64,000 bases of DNA from Alisma plantago-aquatica. Lineage: Eukaryota; Streptophyta; Magnoliopsida; Alismatales; Alismataceae. The translations under genes and the position numbers were made by a program. This document shows positions 13,771 to 24,428 of this stretch, in pieces; positions within the stretch are counted from its first letter, which is position 1; each line of letters starts with the position of its first letter. The stretch is taken from assembly GCA_963693085.1 (NCBI GenBank), contig OY856413.1, positions 543,514,879 to 543,578,878 of the forward strand, in the 5' to 3' direction. A model generated the notes under the pieces. That model was not told where the DNA came from. It saw nothing but the letters and a program-made list of their open reading frames with translations, and searched no databases.

Positions 13771-14133
13771 CTTTAACCCTTATTGGAACTTGAAGAGGAT
13801 TTCACCTCAATTATGGCTTCAAACATGCCCAAAGGTTTACAATTGTAGGCATACTGACTATATATACAATTGTAGGCATACATTTCGCTATAATTATGCC
13901 TATATTTAAATATGTAAGGACAATATCTAGCTACGCTTCCGGATACATATGAATTTGTAGCGAATGGATTATCTAGCTACATATTTGAAAAGTATAGTTA
14001 AAGGGTTTAGCTATACGAGCATATACTACAATTTATATGTGTAATGAAATATGTAGTCAAATCCTTTAGCTACAAAATATGTGGTTTTTGTTACAATTTT
14101 TTTTAATAGTTAAAGACCTTTCTTTTAGTAGTG
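13771..14133 (-). mobile_element. Terminal region of a CACTA-like (En/Spm) DNA transposon, probably non-autonomous
   Basis: Read on the minus strand, the segment begins CACTACTAAAAGAAAGGTC at 14133, a typical CACTA terminus. It carries several short subterminal motifs in both orientations: tagctac, gtagctaaa-like and ctttagctac between 13920 and 14110. Such arrays are the transposase-binding region of CACTA elements. The other terminus is not identified. LINE-1 lies immediately to the left, so it probably split this element. The base triplet outside the terminus is gat (14134-14136), the expected length for a CACTA target duplication. Confidence 0.6.
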
Positions 14134-16122
14134 GATATCACAATACTTGATTCATTGAACACCCTATACTTAGGGTTTCATTTACCTCATTCACTTATCA
14201 CATGGCTCTCATAAGGATTTCATACGACATAAACATTCACTGAATAAAGACTGCTTTCAACAAATCATATACAATCAATATATGTATGAAACCTTGGAAC
14301 TGAGTTGAATTTAGGTTTCCATGCCATTCACTGAGATATCATGCATCAAGAATAAAATTGAATAAATAAAGTCTATCATATCAAGAAAATCCCTTAAAAT
14401 GGATTTCACGATATCTATTCGCAAATATCCAACTTTCCTCGCATCTAGGGTTTCACCCTCTTCACTGAGATACCAAACAAACACTACTCACTTTAAATGA
14501 AATCCAAGATAGTATCTGACATATATGTACTATGAATTTAGATAAACAATCATTCAAAACCAAGGGGATCTATATAAGCAACTTTCTCTATTTACTTATA
14601 CAACAAATTTCAGTCATAGACAAATTCCCTATATTTCAGTTTACTCTTATAACCTCTATGAATACTTAGAGAATTCTAATTAGGATGTATTTTATACATT
14701 TCTAATATGATTTTATTATCTGAACTTCATCCAAATAGAGGAAGTATCCATTTCATATCATTTTGCAACAACTTAGAACAAATAAACAATTCAGGGTTTG
14801 TAGTCGCATACTAGCAATTAAAGATTATGGATGAATTAACCAATTTTCATGCAATATACTGTTTGAAGGAAGTTCCCACTCACCCTAATGTGTGAAAACA
14901 CCTTAAAATCATAGCTTGTTCCTGAAAATCTCAATCTTATATAAAATCCCTAGCAATTCACCAAATTCTTCTTCCTTTCAACTCGGAAACCCTAAAAATG
15001 AGGGATTATGAAGAAAAAGTGAGAAAAGGGGAAGTTTTGATACCATTTTGGATCAAATCAGAGGAGGGATGAAATTTTTACATGTGATAGAAGATTCACC
15101 ATGAAACTATATCCAAAGAAGCTGAACTTACATGATTTCGTCATTCCTCGGACCGCAAAACCCTTGGTCAACATCTCCATCAATTTCTCCTCTCAAACCC
15201 TAACTCTCCCTCTCTCTCTCTATAGGATTTCATTTATCTAGAATGAATCACAAATCATGAGAGCTACTAGGGAGTTAGGTTGACCATATAGAGCAATTGA
15301 GCTTCTTGGGTCAATTTCCCTTTGACCCCTCCTTAAACTTTTTCTTATTTCAGCAGATTTTTCAATCATAAAAAGGTTTCTATAATTCATTTATTTTAGT
15401 GATCAAAACTTCTCCAAAAATTATTAAAATTTACCATGTTGTGTATAATTAAGTTATAACTCATAAGTTAAAATTTAACATCATTTCAAGCTTCCATTAA
15501 ATAACTAAAAATCGAATCATGAACTGCTATCCAAAATTCTGTAAAAATGTTAGTTACTGTAATTTGTCTACCGATAAGGTCTAAATGCATCTAAAAATTA
15601 TGAAAATTTTACATATTGTTTATGATTGTGTTTCAGATCTTTAGTTAAAATTTCAGATCATTTGGTATTACCAATAAATATATAAAAATAAAACACTACA
15701 CTAATGAAAAGTACTCTGTCAGCATTTTGATCAAAGTATAGTTCGACTGAGAACCACATTCAAAAAACATACAAATATTCTGAAATTTTTCTCCAATATG
15801 CATGATTAAGTTATCCATATCATATACAAAATTCAATTAAATAAAAAGTTGTAGAAAATATGAAAAATCATTTACCACACTACTATCCTAATCAAATTCC
15901 ATACTCATGTACCATCAAAACCCTAATTTTAGCCAACTAGGGTTTATATTTCTCAAACCCTAATTTCTCAAACAATAGAACACTTAACATTCTTATTGGG
16001 TTTAAAATGTTATAATTGAATTATCATCATTAATTATATTTAAGCAATGATCAATCCAATTAAGCATATAATCATCCAGGTAAACCCTAGTTTACCAATT
16101 AAGCTCAGATGCGGTCATAACA
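14134..16122 (-). mobile_element. Ty3/gypsy-type LTR, 5' portion on the minus strand
   Basis: No reading frame of note. On the minus strand the segment starts TGTTATGACCGCATCTGAG at 16122, the same TGTnA..ACC start seen in the other gypsy-type LTRs here (42938, 43402, 63177). The style of the sequence also matches them: scattered ccctaa/agggttt words and a ggtgagtggga segment near 14880. Directly to the right, the copia LTR starts in the middle of its own sequence, as judged from the homologous copy at 23550. So this LTR inserted into the copia 3' LTR. Its left end is interrupted by the CACTA-like terminus. Assignment to the Tekay/Del group rests on overall style and is uncertain. Confidence 0.5.
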
Positions 16123-16206
16123 ACTAGAGAGGACAACACTTGTCATAGGAACTGATTCTCAATTGTCTGTGTAGTAGTAGTGTTCTGGGAAGCCCCCAAT
16201 ACCCCT

Positions 16207-16216
16207 CTATATATAG
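16207..16216 (-). promoter_or_regulatory. TATA box of the copia 3' LTR
   Basis: The palindromic ctatatatag lies at the equivalent place in the 5' LTR copy (23646-23655), and a variant ctataaatatag is in the plus-strand copia LTR (62895-62906). Conservation at one LTR position in three copies supports a core promoter. The start site would lie about 30 bp further along the minus strand. Confidence 0.65.
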
Positions 16217-16486
16217 TAGGGGTTAGGGTCAGGGTTTTTAGTCTCTGGGTAATGTGGGACTAATGTAGGATTGGAAAGGACAAATAGATCTTAATTTTTT
16301 GTAACGTTTCTGGAAGTTCCACAACATGCGTGTGAGGAAACGGTTGTCATGCCCAATGAGACGTCATCTCACACATGAGATGGTCATTTTTCTAAGTGAA
16401 ACAACCATTTTGTACCATCCAATTATGCATATATGTTGGCAATTCAATTCCAATTAGTACTCAACTTGACGTACCCTTGAAACGGG

Positions 16487-16650
16487 CGTTTGGTGCAACT
16501 GAGACTGGCATCTCACACCAAACCAAATAGCCATTTGCCACAAGTGAGACAGGTGTCTCACACCAAGCCAAATGGCCATTTGGTGCAACTAAGATGTGCA
16601 TCTCACACCAAGCCAGATGACCATTTCGAACAAGCGAGATAGGTGTCTCA
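16487..16650. repeat. 45-bp minisatellite in the copia 3' LTR, 3.6 units
   Basis: Units of the form catttggtgcaagtgag followed by acnggtgtctcacacc and aagccaaatggc. Each holds an internal palindrome of the type tgagac-4 nt-gtctca. The same array is in the 5' LTR at 23906-24069, so it predates this insertion. Confidence 0.85.
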
Positions 16651-17850
16651 TAGTCCAAGTCAGGCAAAATTCTAACCAATGTACAATACAAACATCCTAA
16701 CACTCCAAACAACAGTATCAACACTCAAACCAATCATTTGGCAGTCTAGTCAGCTGATCTGTTGTGTGAATTGAAATACCTAAATACTTTAGTAATCAAT
16801 TCAATTATCATTAAATATCAAATTCATCTTCTAGATGAGTTCCTATGTGTGTGACCATATAGTTTCCATATCATGTTGGCAGTGAATGTCCATAACTAGC
16901 TTATGACATCACAAGCAATGAGCGGTGCATAGTCACACATCATTGCAACCCAAGTGAATGGAAAGTTAGGGAGCAACTTCAACCTACAATATGTTTATGG
17001 TGTTACAATGTTTGTATAGTTCCTTTGTCACTGATATCCAGATTGAACTAGAGGAATGGAGTTGTCATCCTCATTATTATTCAATCTTGTTTCTTAAACC
17101 AAAGCAGACTCTATGAGATATATGTGAGCTCAAAATATTGACTCAAAGGTGAATGTCCATCCTTTTCTCAGTCTCCCTAATCAAGAGGCCTTGGATATCA
17201 TACTCTTGTCAGAGGAAAAAATTCCATATCTATCACTCTCTATCTCTCACATTCAATCCCCATGTGTCAAAGTCACCCAATCATCACCGTTATAACAACC
17301 CATGTTTTAGGATTGCATTTGATGATGTCAAAGTGTACCCAATGACATGTGATGAGTGTGGTGATTGCAAGTCTAACAATCACAACCACCACCATCACAA
17401 TGAGAGCTGACTATGACTTCCATGATGAAGGCTTACATGTGTCACTCTCACGATGGGTCTGTCTGATACACTATTCCCTAACATGTATCTGTGTGCTTGG
17501 TTTTATATGGTTATATCATGACTAATGAGATTTCATCATCAGTCAACTCACACTCTGATCTTATGTGTTATTGTTGTCTATCTACGTTCCACAATAACAA
17601 CCGACCAGGGACATAATGAGAATGAATATACTCTTAACATTTGTATGATCTCATTCTTCCAAGTCACATACTTGAAGACATACGTCATTGAGTAATATCA
17701 TTATCTAGACACTCACTTTATATCCTCAATATCTCATAACTAAGTGAAACAGATGAATTGGAAGCTTGCATTTATTATTATCAAATCAGGTATCTAATGC
17801 CATATCCCAATCATCATATGATTGGCTCTCTAGGTATACATACCGATAGA

Positions 17851-17862
17851 CTCCCACTTACA
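17851..17862 (-). promoter_or_regulatory. Polypurine tract of the minus-strand copia element
   Basis: Reads taagtgggag on the minus strand, directly before the 3' LTR. The plus-strand relative has caagtgggagt at 61476-61486 in the same place. In the family this primes second-strand DNA synthesis. Confidence 0.75.
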
Positions 17863-20800
17863 CTTAGAGCCAATCACTCACAGAGCTCATCCCAAGTGAC
17901 CTAATATGACCATCATGCTTATGTTGTGCAAGTGCTTTTTTTAGTGGATTTAGCAATGTTTGTCTTAAGTAGGTATTTTGTAATTTTCACATCTCTTCAT
18001 TGTACGGCTAATCATATGATATGGAAGTGCCATAGTATCCTATCCAATATTTCCAGCCTAACAAGTAGCTCCATTGTTGTCTTCAGTATTTCTACTGTGT
18101 CATCAATGGTTTGGAACCTCACACAAGTTTATCCATATGAATTTCTTGATCCATATAGTATCCTCTGCTATTTTCATAACACACAGATACTTGGCTTCTT
18201 TTGTAGATTAGAACAGCTGTCATTAGCTCAAAACCCTTTCTAGCTTACAATTCTCATTTAATGTCAAGCATAAATTTATATTGCAATTATTTTTTTAGTT
18301 CGGAAGCTTGCATGGGTGTAACCCTTTATATCCAACTCTTCATTATTACCATCACCAAGGAACCGATCCTATTAGTGCTTCACAAGCACTTAAGGATGTT
18401 CAGTTTGGTAGTTCAGTGATTCTCATTGGTATCTGACATATACCCTCTCGTCATGTCTAGTACATACGAGATTGCTAGGTAGATATATAAGTGTCTTATC
18501 ATCATATCATATACACATGAGATGACTGGATATCCTCTCATCATGTCAAATACATATGAGATCATTGGATATCTACTCGTCATGTCCAATACATACGAGA
18601 TAACGGGATAAGTACATTACATTGTGTTCAAGATAGATCTGATTGTGAATGTGTATGGAATCTATCCATGTGTTCCTATTCTTCATAAGAATTGGGACAC
18701 TAGGATCTTGAGAGACTAACTCTGTGGAGCATGGAAAAGTTTTCTCTCATTGAGTATTGCATGTTGAACCCTTCAACATCTTACCAATGTATGTCTTTTT
18801 ACTTAGGTCAAACAACTTTCTAGATCTATCTCTATAGACCTCAATCCCTATCACATAGGATGCTTTGCCTAAACCCTTCATGTAGACAATATTTCCTTTG
18901 CTAGGTTTTAACATTTATAGGATAAGAACATTATTCCATATCATTATGTAGAATATCAATATGCTCCCACTAAATATTTTGTAATCACAGATTCCATCTT
19001 CATTTTGAATCAATTCAAACCCTTTGATTGTCTTGTCAAATTGAAGATTCCAACTCTGAGATGCTTGCTTCAATCCTCAGATTGACCTTTGTAGCTTATA
19101 GACTTTATTTGCATTAATGGATTTATAAAACCTTTAGGTTGTGTCATGCATGCATCCTCTTGATTATTCCAATTAAGGAATGTGGTTTTAACATCCATAT
19201 GACAAATCTCATAGTCATAATAAGCTACAATAGCAAGCATGATCTAGATGCATTTATCCATGGTAACTGGTGAAAGACTTCATCTTGTTCAACACCTTGA
19301 ACTTGTTTGAAACTGATTGCAACCAATATACCCTTCCATGTTGGTCTCCTTTCAAAGACCCAAATGCACCCAATGGGTTTTAACCCTCAAGGTGGATCCA
19401 CCAAGGTCATACCTTACTGTTTTACATGGAGTTCATCATTGACCTTATGTCCTCAAGCCATTTCTCATACTCTGATCCCTCAGAAGCTTCTTGGTAGGTT
19501 GTTGACTCATCTATATGATCAACTCGCTGCCTTTTTAGTTATAAGATATCATAATCTTTCAAACTCAAGACATTCTACTAAAACTATGAGTTCTATTTTT
19601 ACATAAGGAACTGGAGATTCCACAACAACTTGTGATTCTCCTTGTTCCTATCATACCTCTTTAGGTTCTATGTTTTCTTGTTTGTCCTAAACATTTTGAG
19701 TTCTACTTTTACTCCCACTAATTCCTTTGGAACTCATTTCCACTTAGGAATTAACCATCCTAGCAAAAAATGCTTTATTGTTGGGCCACAATATAAGTAG
19801 TATTCAACAAGATAACATGCATGTGATTTACGGATAGAGCCTTTTAAGAAACTATTTTCTTATACAAGATTTCAATCCCAATCACTACAAAAGACTCATC
19901 GGGACACTTCCCATGCCATATATCATATGGTGTCTTTTGTACCATTTTAGATGGTACATTGTTTAGTGTTTAAGCATGTGCCCAAAAGAAATTGCAAGAT
20001 AAGATAGATGTTATTGATAATATCACCATGACTTAACATGGTGTGATACCTTCCTTCTGACACATTAAATATGTTTCAGGTGGAGTTCATTATGATACAC
20101 TGTCATGATCTCCTAGAAGGTCCTCAAACTCTTGGTTTACGTATATCAATATCGACTATATTGAGTTATCTTAATTTTTATACCAATTTAGTTACGTACT
20201 TCATGTATGATCTCCTTGAACACTTTAAGAGATCCAAACTTGTATTTCATTAAATACAAATTTCAATATCTACTGAACGCATAAGTAAATACAATGAGGT
20301 ACTTGTAACTACCTTTAGCATTCATCCAAAAGGTCTATGTACATCAGTATGTACTAGTCCTAATGGAATAGTTAATCTCCCACTATATCTAGTGAAGATA
20401 CTCTTATCATATTGCACAACAAATAAGACATGCATGTCTCTATTAGTTCAATACCCAGAAGAGTCTAGATAACCATCATATGGATTCTAGAAATGCATTT
20501 CTCATTTATGCACTCTAGATGATAGTGCTATAGGTATTCAATGTTTGAGTTATCAAGTCATTCAATATATGTGTCATACACATTTATCTTTTCAACTATC
20601 AAGTATAGTTTATGAGACATAGGGCATCACCACAAAAGATTACAATGTTCTTGTTATACAAAATAGATGATGTTTGGGAAGTATATAATAGCAATTCACT
20701 AATTCTATTATGTTCCCATGAATGACAACCTTTAACTATAGTGGAAGAAACCCTTGCCTCATATAGTTCTAGCTAACTTCTTCCCAGGTCCTGAAGTAGA
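17863..20800 (-). pseudogene. Ty1/copia pol remnant: integrase, reverse transcriptase and RNase H, heavily decayed
   Basis: No open frame of normal length survives, but copia motifs are readable on the minus strand in the right order. A pre-integrase Cys region (near 20430) is followed by an integrase start with LGLVHTDVHRPFG (about 20340-20375). Then comes the VQKTPYDIWHGK-like segment (about 19885-19960) and RT motif A as HMDVKTTFLNWNNQEDACM (about 19140-19200). At 18905-18960, the sequence after GSILIF that should read YVDD is no longer readable. A minisatellite sits inside the RT/RNase H part. Stops and frameshifts are too many to list. The element is clearly dead and older-looking than the LINE that interrupts its 5' LTR. 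Confidence 0.8.
18445..18607. repeat. About 39-bp minisatellite inside copia pol, roughly four units
   Basis: Units such as ctctcatcatgtcaaatac followed by atatgagat and tggatat. Each has short inverted arms (ctcgt...acgag or ctcat...atgag). Units begin near 18445, 18496, 18535 and 18574. Normal copia pol has no such repeat here, so it expanded after inactivation. Confidence 0.75.
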
Positions 20801-21580
20801 GATCTCTATCTCTATCTTCTTCCTAAGATCCTATATGAAGAAGGTAATTCCTTTCCAATGTCCAAACTAGTGATAATGGTGGCACTTCATTTTCTTTATC
20901 CTTTAAGTGAAAAGGACATATTCCTTTTACACTTACCCTTCTACATATATTGAGTGCATAAGACTTGGGCTTCATCTTACACTTAGAACATTTCATGATC
21001 TTACTTTTGTTGTAGGACTCACTTCCACTTCTCACCATTACGAATTTGCCCTTGTTCTTCCTTGTTTTGGCATCAACATGCCAAGCATGTGATAAACTGA
21101 CTATATGATTCATGAAACACTTGCATAATCATATTCTTGGTCAACACTTGAGCTAAGGAAAATCTCGGTCATTCCACATGTCCAATCACATTGAACACAT
21201 GGGGTTCTATTGGATCTCCCCTTGTCACTTTGAACTCAATTAGCGCTTTGGAGACTTTATACCTACTTTACATGATTCTTGAGATGTGTTACCATCTCGG
21301 GAATGTCCATGTATTCATGTTGTTCATGCAACTCATAGTTCATACAACATAGCATTAGGTATTCAAATGTCTATGGCATGATTGGCATGTTTCCAATAAG
21401 AATCCATTTAGCCTTAGGCGCATTTGGAGTCGGTTCCTATGGCATTGGTCTATCAAGGACAAAGAGCTTTTGCTCATTGATGAGAACATTTCTCAAAGTC
21501 CTTAACCAATCATGGAACATTATCTCATTTTGTCCTTTTCAAGGACTGATTGCAGTTTTACGTGTTTGTGTTTGACATTA
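20801..21580 (-). pseudogene. Copia gag remnant
   Basis: The gag protein would form the virus-like particle. On the minus strand, near 21560-21380, the sequence reads a gag N-terminal signature with HDWLRTLRNVLINEQKLF and VLDRP, typical of plant copia UBN2-type gag. Further along (21113-20823) is an open stretch of 96 codons with SHAWHVDAKTRKNKGKFV and then a damaged zinc knuckle (CSKCKMK with a distant Cys, the His lost). It sits upstream of the pol remnant on the same strand, as expected. Confidence 0.75.
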
Positions 21581-22843
21581 GATTCTACAAAGGAATATTG
21601 CAATCTTTTCAAAACATTTTTTATTTGGCTTGATTTGATAATTTGACAATATTAATTAGGTCTTAAACTAACTACCACTCCCACTATTTTATTCAAATTA
21701 ATAGTCCTCAATATCAAATCAGAATATTCCAGCGTACAATATTCTAGTGGGCCAAATCCAAAATAATTCAACTATTACCCGACATACACCAATGTTCACA
21801 GTCAATTATCAAGGTAGGAAATCATGCCAATTGCATCATATGCAACTCTTGGATAAATGATATGCACAACTCCTTGCCATGATCATCTACATGCCTCTGG
21901 GCCCAGACTCTCTGAGAATCACGAGTCAAGCCTGACCCAAAAGTTGGCATGATAGAATATGCACTTGGCTTTAGAAGAACCTCCATATCTATCATCACAC
22001 TTCCACGAGATAGATGGCACACCATGCTTTAGTGTAACCTATGCTTGGTCGATCAAGCTTTTCATGTGTGCCTCTTATGGAAGGCATCTAAGACTTTGAT
22101 ATTTAAATTGAGTGAATTTGTATGTATAAAATACTTTATCCAATCACCATATATATAGTATGTATAATATACATGCTATAACCACAAATGAGAACATGAA
22201 ATAAATAAAACACTCAGGCAATGGTTATGGACATACTAATGTAATTCCTTAGAGGTATAAGGAATTACTACCACCTATGGTCCACATCATATGCAATCTG
22301 TTGTTGGTGAAGATCTTGTACTCGAACCAATTCTGGTTGATCAGTTCAACTCTTGAACTAGATGGCTCGCCTCCTGGTTGCTCGCTTGGGCTCTTCTAAA
22401 ATGGTCATTTGGTTCTCAGGTCCTAGGAGTGTCTGGACACCTCCATCCAGTATGTTGGGTCACCAGTCTATCAGTTTGTCCTCTTGTCATTTGGCCTCCT
22501 CGGTCCTCCATTTGATCGGGTCCTCTCACGAGTTGATCATTTTTCTTTTATGTAGATTGTCATTTCATGTCGAAACATTAATTAAAACTATCCTATTTCT
22601 TATAACATTGTATATGGGGAAAATCTCGAGTTACATTCGAGGGAAAATAAGAAGAAGAGCATTAATTTACATTTGGAAATAAGAGAGAGGCTTGGTACAC
22701 AGACTGATGAACATCAGGAATAAAAACCACAACCATTCATACACGGTTAAGAAGTTTTGGCCATAACCATGCTTTACGTCCACTATAAAAACCAATTTTA
22801 TGGCGACGTGTGTAAATTGCATATATATATATATATATACATA

Positions 22844-22882
<39 letters not shown>

Positions 22883-23019
22883 TTTGTGTTCTTTATGTGG
22901 TGATTAGACAGACGTGTACATCAATAAGTTTAAATATTCACATCATATGCAATAAATAAACATGATAAAACCAAAATCCGATCATATCGATTATCCTAAA
23001 ACATAATTTATTGATGTGA
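21581..23019 (-). other. Leader/gag upstream region of the minus-strand copia element
   Basis: About 1.4 kb between the gag signature and the primer binding site. No conserved domain was recognised. It includes an interrupted (AT)n tract. The leader is long for copia, so an unrecognised insertion inside it is possible. Confidence 0.45.
22820..22880. repeat. Interrupted (AT)n microsatellite
   Basis: Alternating AT dinucleotides broken by catatatatgtgt in the middle. Confidence 0.9.
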
Positions 23020-23030
23020 CTCTGATACCA
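23020..23030 (-). promoter_or_regulatory. Primer binding site (initiator tRNA-Met type) of the copia element
   Basis: The minus strand reads tggtatcagag one base after the LTR end (ttca at 23032-23035). This is the standard plant retrotransposon match to the 3' end of initiator tRNA-Met, and it fixes both the LTR edge and the element strand. Confidence 0.85.
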
Positions 23031-23645
23031 CTGAAGGGAAATACGACATCAAGTAGGAAGTGGAAACAAAAAAATTACTGACATATTTTCCATTAACTAG
23101 TTGATTGCATCTATAACATTGCAATGAGAATGATGGTGTCACGAAGATATACCTAGTCCTGAAGCAAGTCCAGTGACAATCCTCGTCAATGTAGATGTGC
23201 ACTCAGTCTTGGACGGTGGTTTTACAGCTCCTAGTCACACTCAAACTCGTCTAACTGCTCCTCCCCAGACATCAACCTTGGACAACTGTTATAACAGCTC
23301 CTCAGATCTCGCCACGGACTAGGAGTTGACGTTGCCCTCCGAGCAGTAGCCAACAAACTCCTACCTCTAGAGTAGTCCACACAGACCAACTTGAACTCCT
23401 ACCATCCTATAGGAATGGATAGGAAAGAGTTGTCCCTCCCATTAGTGTATTAGTCACCAATATGCTCTCCCACAACAATGATCCTCAGTTATTTCACTCC
23501 CTTGGTGATCCCTCCCTAATCGGATCAGGTAGGACTTACTTGGACTTTCATGGTTACCACAACAGAAGAGGGCAACTCTTGTCAGAGCAACTGATTCTCA
23601 ATTGTCTATGTAGTAGTTGTGTTCCAGGAAATCCCTAGTACCCCT

Positions 23646-23655
23646 CTATATATAG
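23646..23655 (-). promoter_or_regulatory. TATA box of the copia 5' LTR
   Basis: The palindrome ctatatatag sits at the same LTR position as 16207-16216 and 62895-62906. This is the promoter that would drive the full-length element RNA on the minus strand. Confidence 0.65.
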
Positions 23656-23905
23656 TAGGGGTTAGGGTCAGGGTTCTCAGTCCCTGGGCAATGCGGGACT
23701 AAAGCGGGAGTGGAAAGGACAAGTAGATCTTGAATTTTTGCAACTTTTCTAGAAGTTTCACAACCTGTGTGCGATGAAACGGTCGTCTCGCATGTGAGAT
23801 AGTCATTTCACTAAGAGAAACGGTCATTTCGCACATTCCAGTTCTGCACATATGTTGGCAATTCAATTCCAATTAGTACTCAACTTGATGTACCCTTGAA
23901 ATAGG

Positions 23906-24069
23906 CGTTTGGTGTAACTGAGACGGGCGTCTCGCACCAATCCAAACGGTCGTTTGGTGCAAGTGAGACGGGCATTTCACACCACGCCAAATGACCATTT
24001 GGTGCAACTGAGACATGAATTTCCCACCAAGCTAGACAACCATTTCACACAAGTGAGACGGGTGTCTCA
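23906..24069. repeat. 45-bp minisatellite in the copia 5' LTR
   Basis: Same unit and copy number as 16487-16650. The palindrome is clearer here: gagacgggcgtctc is intact in the first unit. Confidence 0.85.
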
Positions 24070-24301
24070 CAGCCCATGTCAGGCAAAATTCCAACCAATG
24101 TACAATACAATCATCCTGACACTCCAAACATCAGTCTCAACACTTGAACCGATCATTTTGCAGTCTAGCTAGCTGATCAGTTGTGTGAATTGAAATACCT
24201 AAACACTTTAGTAATCAATTCAATTATTATTAAAGATCAAATTCCTCTTCTAGATGAGTTCTTATGTGTGTGACCCTATAGGTCCCATATCATGTTGGTA
24301 G

Positions 24302-24311
24302 TGAATGTCCA
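24302..24311. repeat. Target-site duplication of LINE-2, 3' side
   Basis: tgaatgtcca, identical to 30070-30079. The uninterrupted site in the other LTR of the same element (16883-16892) has it once. Confidence 0.9.
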
Positions 24312-24428
24312 CTTTTCTTTTTATAAATATAGACTATTTATTCACCCCGCTCTCTAGTGTAGGAAAAGATAAAATGAATGTCTACATTGGTGCCCATTGA
24401 GAGCCAATCAGGTGCATTTAACGAGAAA

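Larger units (their letters stand above)
16123..17850 (-). mobile_element. 3' LTR of the minus-strand copia element, truncated
   Basis: Homologous along its whole length to the split LTR 23032-24311 plus 30080-31020. Shared landmarks include tattcaattcc-type motifs, the 45-bp minisatellite, the attgaactagagg block and the final gattggctctc..tacatacc. It lacks about 520 bp that the other copy has before the shared region, because a gypsy-type LTR begins at 16122. Immediately to the right is ctcccactta, the reverse of a copia polypurine tract, which fixes this as the 3' LTR of a minus-strand element. It also preserves the unoccupied target of the second LINE at 16883-16892. Confidence 0.85.
23032..24311 (-). 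mobile_element. 5' LTR of the minus-strand copia element, first part (split by LINE-2)
   Basis: Starts at the PBS-proximal end with tgaagggaaatacg. From about 23556 it is homologous to 16123 onward, including the TATA palindrome (23646-23655), the agggttagggtcaggg block and the 45-bp minisatellite. It stops at 24311 with tgaatgtcca, where the LINE A-tail begins. The continuation is at 30070-31020, which gives a full LTR of about 2.2 kb. Confidence 0.85.

Noticed and set aside
7848..13860. A target-site duplication for LINE-1
   Set aside because: The sequence next to the A tail (taacttcatg on the plus strand) has no convincing partner near 13760-13860, so no TSD is claimed.
17153..17410. 85-codon frame with a His-rich end, with a similar frame at 30373-30582
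   Set aside because: Both are in copies of the same copia LTR, so similarity is due to LTR duplication. There is no start context or domain support.
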